Shown here: positions 38,558 to 47,054 of the stretch, piece after piece
How positions within the stretch are numbered: the first letter of the stretch is position 1
How the letters are laid out: every line of letters begins with the position of its first letter
Origin: Polydactylus sextarius
Taxonomy: Eukaryota; Chordata; Actinopteri; Polynemidae
DNA length: 64,000 bases
Assembly (NCBI GenBank): GCA_016801845.1
Contig: CM028906.1
Span: forward strand, 12,342,501 to 12,406,500
Direction of reading: 5' to 3'
Notes under the pieces: model-generated
The model's input: the letters and a program-made list of their open reading frames with translations, nothing else
Told to the model about the DNA's origin: nothing
The model's database searches: none
Made by a program: the position numbers and the translations under genes

Positions 38558-39379
38558 TCCATGCTGTAATAAACACCCACGGCTGGAGACATGATGTTTG
38601 TTGTTAGGTTGTCTGTTCATCAGTCCATGTCTTTCAAAAGTCTCAAACTGACAAACATCACTGATCAATTGCTGTGACCTCACAAAACATTTTTGACCAC
38701 AGCTACCATCACAGAAATGCCTTGAGGGAATTTCTTCAAATGTAGCTCACAGATTCATTCAGACTTCAGATTGAAGTGATAAAAATCTGAAGGTAAATGT
38801 CTGCAGATCAAACTCACTGATACCTTACATCTGTACCATTCTTGTGAATGTGATACATCAGGAACAGGTGGACAAGGATCACATTTTCGGCTATAATTCA
38901 ATTATCAACATAGTATTTATTTCAAACATACACTTATAAACATAAAATTTCAAACAATAACCTGTATCATAGTCCTTCAAAGGAGAGTTTGGACAGACAT
39001 CAATGTGATGTACAACTGCAGCATGGTAACGCTAGTTTTTGAATATTTCTTCCACGTAGGGTGTGTAATTTTATTAATTTGTATCATTAGATACGTATGT
39101 TTTTCACATGTTGTTAACCCTATAGTAGAATCAATGTATGTAAATATGTGAGTATTAAGAAAAAAGTCTAATAATCATTTCTGAAGCCATGGATTGATGT
39201 TGTTAGAGTTCTACAACCTTGGATTCTCATTTGTCCCTCAGTTCCCTCAGCATCTTATTACATTCATCCCCTAATGAAGCAGGAATAGAATTACTGTTTG
39301 TTGTATCAGCGGGAGTCTGAGGACTGTCCTGCATAATTGGGAAGTAAGTGGAATAGATATGTGAATGTGAATAAATAAG

Positions 39380-39640
39380 GCAAATGTAATTAATGAGGAC
39401 CAATGATTCGACTGGTGATAATTAAATCTGCCGTGTTTTTCAATTTGCATGATTAAGATGTTAGTTAACGTTATGTTGTGCCCAGACGTTACAGGTTGTT
39501 CATTCTCAAAATGTCAACATATCAGAATTCTCAACACTGCACTTAATTATCTTCAGGAGCTTTAAAACTATCAGCTAAATCAATTAACTTTAATCTGCAA
39601 CCAATTAAAGTGTGACTTTTAGGAATGCTAATGCACCGCT
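39380..39640. promoter_or_regulatory. Candidate enhancer: cluster of homeodomain-type ATTA/TAAT motifs
   Basis: Within 260 bases there are TAATTAAT (39387-39394), a TAATTAA at about 39419, TTAATTATC near 39543, CAATTAACTTTAATC near 39581 and CCAATTAAAG near 39600. It lies 5 kb upstream of the proposed cdh8 exon 1 in low-repeat sequence. AT-rich DNA produces such motifs by chance, so the call is tentative. Confidence 0.25.
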
Positions 39641-40796
39641 TGCTGTACTTATATTTCGCCTAGCTCAAACACAGACATCACCCAAATTTTCCCAGGAAAC
39701 TTTGAGCTTGGAGAGATTGGTTGCGCAATTTGCATATCGCCTGAACAGGAAGTGTTTAAGCAGGAGGTGATACTTTATTCACCATATTTCTCTCATACTC
39801 AATTTGAATTTAAGTTTGATTTTATGCTGTGTTTTATGATTCAGAAGAGGTCAGCAGTGATTTGCATATTTTGACATTTTAAACAATTCGCAGCAGCTCA
39901 AAAGAAAGATTTTTTGGGGGAAAAAAAAAAAAAAAACCTGTCTGAAATCAGCCACAGCAGTTTTGAAGGAGCCGAGTGGAAGGAACCAGCCTGTATGCTC
40001 AATTGTGCTGTTAATATTATACTGTCAAATGGAGAGGACGGCACTTGACAATGAAGAACAATGAGCATTTCCAAGCCTTTTATGTCCACCAGCCACAGGC
40101 ATATCAAGTTGAACACTTCTACCGATATGCTATTTTAATTTCATATTGACCAAGACAAGAGAACATAGTGAGAGAAGGAAAGACAGACAATTGGGTCATT
40201 GTAGACACAAAATAGTTGCCCCTATTTTCATCTCCCACACCTCCCAACTCCTAAACTGCATTGTAACTCACTGACATCGTCATTGTAACCTCACTTTTGC
40301 CCTAATGATTTTGGCAGTAGCTCTTGTGACTGGAGGGGAGCTACAGTAGTTTCAATTACTTTATCACCTGGGAAATCCTGGCAGCATTGGTCTCAATGGT
40401 CCCTCTTCCTTTAAAGCTGCAGTATGAGTATGAGATTTTTTTTTTTTTTTGCAATGAAATAGCACCAGGTGGGTTATATTCATTTTGACTTGTTCAGTTG
40501 AAACGTCCACAGTCATGCTTGTTCATGCTTTAGTAACAAACCTCTCACAATAACCTCCGTTATTATAGAAAATGTGTCCTTTGCCCTCTAAAACAATATG
40601 TGATGGTTGCAAAAACAATAATCTTTGTCTGATTTCCCATCACTATGATTTCATAACTTGTGAAATTGAGAATTAAACGGAATACAAATACCGCAGCTAG
40701 AGAGAGATCATGGTCATGGCTAAAAAGACTTTAGAAAGAAAAGGTTTGGAGTGTTCAGAAGTTCAGACAAAGTATGATGAAGGAGCTCTTTGCCAC

Positions 40797-40832
40797 CAGA
40801 CCTCATGCATGATGCATGATGCATCAGGTCTG
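40797..40832. repeat. 36-bp near-palindrome with three ATGCAT units
   Basis: Arms CAGACCT (40797-40803) and AGGTCTG (40826-40832) are perfect complements. Between them lie three ATGCAT hexamers at a 7-base period (40805, 40812 and 40819), each self-complementary. Only the four single bases separating these blocks break the symmetry. Confidence 0.85.
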
Positions 40833-41014
40833 CATTTCACTATGAAATAGCCACCTGAATAAAAGCTTTTTAACTTTTTTGCCAGCAGTCTGCCTCAGAT
40901 CTTTCTTCTTTTTAAGAAGAAAGATGCAATTGAGTGAGTTTAGTGACACTGAAACAATGTGAGGCTTATTCCATCTTTGATCTTGAGAGAATGGTTTAAC
41001 AAAAATGTTTATGA

Positions 41015-41170
41015 TAGTGCTGCACTGATTAGTTGATTAAAAGATGAATTAATCATTCATAGGTTGATAGAAGAATAACCAGCAGCAAATCTGATAATCC
41101 ATTTAATTGTTTCAGGAATTTAGGGGAAACAAATGCCATCATTCCTTTAGTTTTAGCTTCTCTTGTTTTT
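41015..41170 (+). repeat. Fragment of a fish dispersed repeat rich in ATTAATC/GATTA
   Basis: GCTGCACTGATTAGTTGATT, TGAATTAATCATTCATAGG, GATAATCCATTTAATTG and GCCATCATTCCTTTAGTTTT parallel a repeat found in many fish (GATTAATCGATTA pattern, then a CCAAACATT/GCTTCTC region). The copy is diverged, and a T-run follows at 41167. Confidence 0.5.
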
Positions 41171-41947
41171 TTTTTTTTTTTTTCTATTTTATTTAATTGG
41201 TTGTTAGGCTTCTCTGGTTATGTTCGATTTCTTAGAATTTTTTATGACATTTCTTAAAAATCCAACCTTTTTTTTTTTTTTTTTGCAGATGTGACTATAC
41301 AATAAGATAGATTTTGGATTAAATCAAAATCTGTCAGGAAGCCATTTTTTAGGAAACCAGCCCTGGGGTCATGGGAGTAAAAGCATGCTGTATACAGGGG
41401 TGATGAGACTTTGTATAATTATAGGTAATACTTGCATAACAGAATTTTGAAGTACTTGTGGATGCACTTCTTTGTTTAAACATAAAACACAAAACACCTC
41501 GCAATAGATGTGACAAGACATTTGAACCTCAAACAATGAATGCCATGTTTGAGCTGTTACAAGGATAAGAATGAGCCTCACTTTGCAGTGGTTCTGAAAT
41601 GAAAACAAAAGAAGTTTCTCAGCTGGGAATCAAAAGTGACCCTGGGTTTTCTGAAAACAGTCATTGTTTGCACACAGTGAAAAGATGTCGACTGTCTGAA
41701 AAACATAAGCATGTTTTTCTCAATGAGATTATCTTTTCAGAGACTTAAATACCTTTATAACATATGTATGTGTGTGTGTGGCTCCTGCAAGGGTGAGTCA
41801 GTCATGAGCCAATTGTAGCTGTCAAGACGAGGCTAGCGGTCACACAGCAGGAGGTGGTGGTGGGTGAGGTAGGGGTGATGGGAGGGGGAGGGAGCTTTAA
41901 TTGTAGCAATGACAGAAATGAAGGACAAGTAAAAGAAAGGGAAAAGG

Positions 41948-41973
41948 AAAAAAAAAAAAAAAAAAAAAAAAAA
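41948..41973. repeat. Poly(A) tract
   Basis: A26 after a purine-rich lead-in. Confidence 0.95.
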
Positions 41974-43899
41974 CACAATTCATGGTTGCTGGTTCTCAGG
42001 GTACCTTAGGGTAGATGAATGCTGTTTCAAGGTAGAATGCTCTCTAAGATGAATGATGCGTGTTGAGTTGGAAACTTGGCTAAATGAGAGTGGAGGTGCA
42101 GTGGTGATGGTGGTGCTCATTTGCAAAAAAAAAAAAAAGTCTTCGAGGATGTTTATAGCTGCTTTAACTGCCTCATGTACTCACTACTGAGAAAAGTGAG
42201 CGAGCATGTGCTTAAAATGATTGGTCAGCGAACAAATAAGACAGTCTAAATCAAGCAATGGAAAATCTCCATATAGTAACAGTCCCTGCGGTGGTGACTT
42301 GTGCGGAGTTTCAGATGGTGGAAGTCTGTGGCGTGCACTGCAACAGCTCTGTGATTAATACCACTGACAAAGCAGTAACTAATGATCGATTGAGGATGCC
42401 TGGGTTCTAAAGACCATTTCCCCTTCACTTACTTTGCCTTTTTTCAAAGCCATCTGATATTTTGATCACTGGCAGGGGCCATGTCAGTGGAATTAATCAC
42501 TAATTTAAAGCTAGAACCTTCTCATTTGCACAAAACTCCACTTCAGGAAGGCGATGGTGAATGATTAGATTGTTTCAGATTCACCTGCTTTCAAAGGAGG
42601 GTTTTCTCCAACCTTTTAAAGAGACTGCCATAAATAACACTTATTGCCTACACACTTTTTAAACCAGCATATTCTCCTGTATTAAGCATGAATTAGGGCT
42701 TGTTTTTTTAAGTTTGACACTTTTACATGATTGCGTTATGCAGCGCATGTGTGTGACACTTTGAGAGGAACGTTACACTGCATCTGACAGCCACGGTTAT
42801 TGTCATGTGTTTTGTGGCTGTTTATATTTTAACTTTTAACTTGATTTTAAATGAACATTCCCTTCCAATTTTCTACATTTAACCCCAACCACATGCACCC
42901 GATCTGCTCTGAATTGTCCGTCAATGAAATATCCATTCACATCGAGTGAGAGGAGCACAGCTCAACATTTTCAGGCTGATGTATTATGCAGCAGAAGCTT
43001 TTAAAGAAGATGATTGGAGAATTCCCATCTGAAACGCAGCTGCAACATCAAAGCATGAGTGGGTGGAAAATTAAATGGTACAGAAATAAATAATGGTAGA
43101 CTTGATGTCTTTGCTAATTGGGATCTCTGGAGCTTAGGTCAAAAGGCCTTCATGAAGCTAAAACCTAAGAGAAATGAGTTCTGTATGGTTAAGAAGGTGA
43201 AGGCCCAATAACAGACGAACTCTTTCACTCTTTGACTGAGACTTATTATCACTGAATATGCATGATGTATACACTTAAGCTCTAGCTTGAGATGATGGGA
43301 ATGTGACGTTAGTGATGGAGCTCGGGGAGGTGGGTTCTGTATTTTTTTTTTTTTAAAGCTCTGTGGGTTCATGAGGAGAAACTTCACATCTGTGGAAAAG
43401 TCAATCACTACGCTGAACATTCTCTCCTCATGTTCAAATAACAAAGGCTGCTCCCCCAAGGCCTGCCTGCCTGTCTGCCTGTTGCCAAGTAGCCACACAA
43501 ACACTAGAGGGCTCTCTCCATGGACGGCAGCACGGGTACCCCCTCCTCTCCTCTCTGCTGTCTGTCACTCACACACTCTCCTGCACTCACACACAAGCAC
43601 CCACATTCAGCTATGCAATGATGAGCATGACCTTTTCACTAACTGTCTTAATAAGACCTGTGTAACACTTTCACTGCTCCTTGTCCTTTAATAGTCTGGG
43701 CTTTGGATTTTTTTATGCATAGAATTTCCTTTAGCGTAAATGCATGCGTCAAGAATACAAACCAACTTAATCCATAGAAGTGAGTCGGTGTGTAAAAGGA
43801 CTGGGAGGAGGTGAAGGGAGCCTGAATGGACAGAATAGTTCTGTAGTTTCCATTGTGCCAGGACGGCCACAGTGTGCGTGTCCATCTGTTCATTGCTTA

Positions 43900-44450
43900 A
43901 CCCTATCAAATGACAGTGTAAATGAGCAGCCGCGGCTTCATTTCACTGATCGCTGGCCTGTTTCATTTCACTAATAAGAAAGAAGTGAGGGCCAACTCAT
44001 GCGTCAACAAGGAGAAGAGTTGTGGAGGGGGGGACACAGAAAAGAGCGGATCTTTTTTTTTACCTGCGCGCACGCACCTATGTGATATCTACTGCTCTGG
44101 CAATGTGAGACGATAACCTCTGCGCGTCCATGCCTGTGCACAACGGTATGCATTCATTTGTGCGCCTGTTGACCCGGCTCCTCATCAACCCAATGAGCGC
44201 CGTGGAGGGGGAGGCTCTCTTCGCCACCGTGCGTCTCTCTCTCCATCTCCTCCTTACTTTTCCAGTCGGCCAGCGAGCCTGTCGGAGCTCTTAACTACAT
44301 CCCCAAACACTGTCATTCCGCCTTGACAAACTGCAGGAAGGATTTCCCAGCCTCTCCGCATCAATTGTTTTTTCCTTTGCCTCTTTTTCCCACCGCAAAC
44401 AAACGAAACGCATTGGACTTTTTTTGCGTATAATTGAAGGGGAAAAAATA
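43900..44450 (+). promoter_or_regulatory. cdh8: CpG-richer promoter-like region of cdh8
   Basis: CpG dinucleotides, scarce in most of the window, cluster here (GCGCGCACGC near 44076, TGCGCGTCC near 44122, AGCGCCG near 44196, GCGTCTC near 44230). A CCAAT pentamer lies at 44190-44194 and is followed by a GC-rich stretch (GAGCGCCGTGGAGGGGGAGG). No convincing TATA box is seen; GCGTATAATT near 44427 lies within the proposed exon. This fits a TATA-less CpG-type promoter just upstream of the proposed exon 1. The call rests on composition and position only. Confidence 0.5.
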
Positions 44451-44493
44451 TGGTGAAATGATGCAGCAGCGGAGAAGGATGCAAGTCTCACTA
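44200..44493 (+). other. cdh8: Probable non-coding exon 1 of cdh8 (5' end approximate)
   Basis: A strong donor-like site, GTAAGTAT, sits at 44494 directly after ...GTCTCACTA, in a CpG-richer block 2 kb upstream of the coding exon. Vertebrate type II cadherin genes usually have a non-coding first exon, which fits this arrangement. The last exonic bases are TA rather than AG, a small departure from consensus. The 5' limit is a guess, as I cannot locate a transcription start. The exon would carry two small upstream reading frames near its 3' end. Confidence 0.5.
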
Positions 44494-45014
44494 GTAAGTA
44501 TAACCCGTCATTATCATATACATACACACACACAGACACAGACACACACACTCAAACCTAACAGGTATTACTACCGTTCGTTGGGGCTTTTTTGTGGAGG
44601 GATTTTCTCCATCGCGGGGGCTTAAGTCCATCTTTTCCCGGCGCTTTCGCAGGAGCGAGATGACACCGGAGACAGAGCAAGTCTACAGAAAAGGTCTGCA
44701 ACTTATGGGCTGCCTTCTGAATTCACATTTCACTTGGCTCTGTCGCGACTAGAAGTCGCTCATATAATGCCTGTACATATGGCTCTTTTTCTGTGAACTG
44801 GGCTTGCTTATGCGCTCTGGTTCCACATTTGATGCACTGAGACGGACCGAATGGAGAGCTCGTCTCCATAAAGGGTGAAAAAAAACTTCAGAGAGAAGGG
44901 TAGAGAATTTTTGGCAATCTGGGCTTATGCTGCATATTCGAATGAAGAGGTGTAAACGGCAAGTGGCAGCCTCAAACTTTATGGATTCATTGGTGGTTTT
45001 ATTTCTATTTATTC

Positions 45015-45060
<46 letters not shown>
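45015..45060. repeat. (TAT)n trinucleotide repeat in cdh8 intron 1
   Basis: Fifteen uninterrupted units, about 0.5 kb downstream of the proposed exon 1 donor. Confidence 0.95.
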
Positions 45061-45352
45061 TGTCGTGAGACTAGAAAGTGGAGGAAGAAAACGGAATTGC
45101 TCCCGTGTGTGGAATCTCCTACCTTGGACAGCTCCTCCGCTGCCGGCGCTCTCTTCTCTGCAGAGCCGCCTGGACCGGCTGCTTTTCTGGCGGGGAGCTG
45201 TCCTCCCCCCATGGTGCTGAAACCGCTCCGCTTGCTTAGTCACGCACCACTGTGACTTTATAACGCACTAAAGTGTTATAAAATTTACAAAAAACTAATA
45301 TTATGTCTAGATATTGAATTTTTTAAAAATCAATATGGGCTATAAGCTATAC

Positions 45353-45354
<2 letters not shown>

Positions 45355-45386
<32 letters not shown>
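45355..45386. repeat. (AT)n microsatellite in cdh8 intron 1
   Basis: Sixteen pure AT units. Confidence 0.95.
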
Positions 45387-45389
<3 letters not shown>

Positions 45390-46565
45390 GCATTACTTTT
45401 TTAGTGTCCAGATTGGACCCTATATAATTGGAGAATGTCACAGTAACTCGGATTTCTCCAGCACTTTATGATGCTGCAGTTGCCTTTAGGTGGAATACGT
45501 TATAGCTTATTGTCCTTGGAACTGCACTGCTGGAAGCATGTAATACTCACACATCCGCGTATGACCACAGTGACATGCTGTGTGTTTGTGTGAAGTAAAA
45601 GTTATCCGAACTAACCGTGACACTGTGCTGAAAGCAAACCTGTCTGTGCTCCGAGAGCATGTCCACCTGCATCAGTTTTAGCTGAGGACAACTCAAAGCC
45701 AAGCCTTTTGTGTCTGTGCCTTTGGTTTTGCACTCACTGGTGAACACTGAACATCAGTGTTGTACACTGACACCACCGGGCTGGTGAAATAGATGTTAGA
45801 GATTACACTGTTTTTGATCAAAGGGCAAACATAACACTAGCTTTCATCCTTTTTGATCACTCTGCTGTTTATTTTTCTTTGATTAAAAAAGTTAGTTATG
45901 TGACATATGATCATGTCTTTAAGTACCTTTATAGTTCTCTCATCTACATTACTATGACTTCAATGAGCTGCAGCATTGTAGAGCTCACCTGTATTCAGCC
46001 TCTCTATTTAGATCTCACACTATTGCATGAGCGCATGCACGCATAGCATATCTAAAAAATTTAACTGGAAACACCAACGGATATTAGCCCAAAAATGTAC
46101 TGTCAAAACGTTAATTGTAAGGAACATGTAATTGCTCACAATCTTTCCAGGATAATCCGCAGAACAACAGATTAAAGCAAGGCAATCTGATGTTGTGGGC
46201 TGAATAGCCTCAGAGTACAACACGCTTGTTGTTCAATTGTAGCAGAATAATATGAAAACAAGATTGGGATCCAGGGTCATAACTGCTACAGATAGATGAC
46301 ATCTTGACTTCTTGTCTTAAAATAAGGATTTCCTCTTATTTTTTAATCTTTTTTATTACATGAGGAGCAGATTTTTCTTTTCTCTATCCCTCTGTCTGTC
46401 TCGTCTTATTTGTTCAAATGTTTATTTGACTCTGCTTTCTAGTTCCTACCCCCCGTCCCCACTTTTCTTTTCTTCCTCTCCTCTTGACAACTCCTCACAA
46501 GGCTAAAAGATGACTAACAAACTGTGATTGCTCCCTTGTAGGTCTCCCCCTCGGAATAACGCCAA

Positions 46566-46646
46566 ATGGATGCTGTGCTGAACGTCTCAGCCCCTCACCA
46601 ACTGCTATGGAGGCATACCATGCAAGTGACCTTTATCACACCATGA
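46566..46646 (+). other. Upstream ORF 1 in the exon 2 leader of cdh8
   Basis: A 26-codon frame begins at ATG 46566 (C at -3, G at +4; a moderate context) and ends at TGA 46644-46646. It lies about 150 bases upstream of the cadherin start and in a different frame. The peptide resembles nothing I know. Any effect would be through ribosome occupancy rather than the product. Confidence 0.45.
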
Positions 46647-46681
46647 ATGCAAGCTCTGCTGTTCAAAGAGGACACAAGTAA
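46607..46681 (+). other. Upstream ORF 2 in the exon 2 leader of cdh8, overlapping uORF 1
   Basis: A 24-codon frame begins at ATG 46607 in a favourable context (G at -3, G at +4) and ends at TAA 46679-46681, 115 bases before the cadherin start. Its internal ATG (46643) overlaps the stop of uORF 1 as ATGA, an arrangement that can allow reinitiation. It is seen directly in the sequence; a function is inferred. Confidence 0.45.
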
Positions 46682-46796
46682 CCTTTTCTTGTTATCTAAG
46701 GAGCTGTTGATCTGAAGAGAGTAAGAGGGAGGAAACGAGACACTGAGATAGAGAACAGTCTCATAAAAACAAACAGACAAAACACACAACGTCAGG

Positions 46797-47054
46797 ATGC
46801 CAAAGTGGTCCGAGGAGATGCTCATGGATCTGTGGATGTCCTTGCTGCTGGTGTGGATTACTTGTGTTCCCTACATGTCTATGACTCCTATCACAGGCCA
46901 GTCCAGAAGTACACAAACTGGTGGGTCCGCAGCAGCGGCAAGCGGTCTTGGCGAAGGACAAAGATTACTGAGCCGCGCCAAGAGAGGATGGGTTTGGAAT
47001 CAAATGTTTGTGCTGGAGGAATTTTCTGGACCCGATCCAATTCTAGTTGGCAGG
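46797..47054 (+). CDS. cdh8: Cadherin-8 (type II classical cadherin), first coding exon, 5' part of gene
   Basis: The 86 codons encode the N-terminus of a calcium-dependent homophilic adhesion protein of the neuronal plasma membrane. Residues about 8-29 form a hydrophobic signal peptide (LMDLWMSLLLVWITCVPYMS). A short propeptide follows and ends in the furin site RAKR (residues 60-63). The mature protein begins GWVWNQMFVLEEFSGPDP, with Trp2 and Trp4, the pair that type II cadherins insert into the partner EC1 domain. The run WNQMFVLEEFSG and the leader pattern (MDLW, then GEGQRLLSRAKR) fit cadherin-8 better than cadherin-11, -6 or -10, as I recall those families. The start is supported by A at -3 and an in-frame TAA at 46764-46766. 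The exon ends after VGR in phase 0 at GTGAGT (47055), the usual type II boundary. The rest of EC1 to EC5, the membrane segment and the catenin-binding tail lie outside the window. The family call is very secure; the paralogue is likely. Confidence 0.93.

Larger units (their letters stand above)
30089..43899. other. Intergenic, upstream flank of cdh8
   Basis: Holds long poly(A) tracts (32132-32158, 33389-33421, 41948-41973), a TA/TG compound microsatellite (38504-38556), the unknown block at 33.6-34.2 kb, retroposon fragments (35.0, 37.7 and 41.0 kb), a homeodomain-motif cluster (39380-39640) and a palindrome (40797-40832). No coding exon is recognised. Confidence 0.65.
44494..46541 (+). other. 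cdh8: cdh8 intron 1 (proposed)
   Basis: This 2048-bp stretch lies between the proposed donor (GTAAGT) and acceptor (TTGTAG). It holds a pure TAT repeat (45015-45060), an (AT)n tract (45355-45386) and a GC-rich block at 45100-45220 just after the TAT repeat. I see no coding signal. A frame encoding poly-Asn on the minus strand and poly-Leu on the plus strand is only the trinucleotide repeat. Confidence 0.5.
44458..46559 (+). other. Upstream ORF crossing the exon 1-exon 2 junction of cdh8
   Basis: With splicing 44493/46542, an ATG at 44458 (immediately followed by a second ATG) opens a 17-codon frame rich in Gln and Arg. It crosses the junction and stops at TAA 46557-46559. A minimal frame (ATG GTG AAA TGA, 44450-44461) overlaps its start. 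If translated, both would lower initiation at the cadherin start. The entry depends on the proposed splice sites being right. Confidence 0.35.
46542..46796 (+). other. cdh8: 5' leader of cdh8 in exon 2
   Basis: A splice acceptor (pyrimidine-containing tract, then TTGTAG, ending at 46541) precedes 255 bases of untranslated leader continuous with the coding exon. It contains two overlapping upstream reading frames (see their entries). The acceptor was chosen because it is the best AG after a pyrimidine run upstream of the start codon. It is not confirmed by a transcript. Confidence 0.55.

Noticed and set aside
44749..45243. 164-codon minus-strand frame with a poly-Asn stretch
   Set aside because: The open frame is created by the TAT repeat; it overlaps cdh8 intron 1, has no domain, and the poly-Asn and poly-Leu readings are repeat artefacts.
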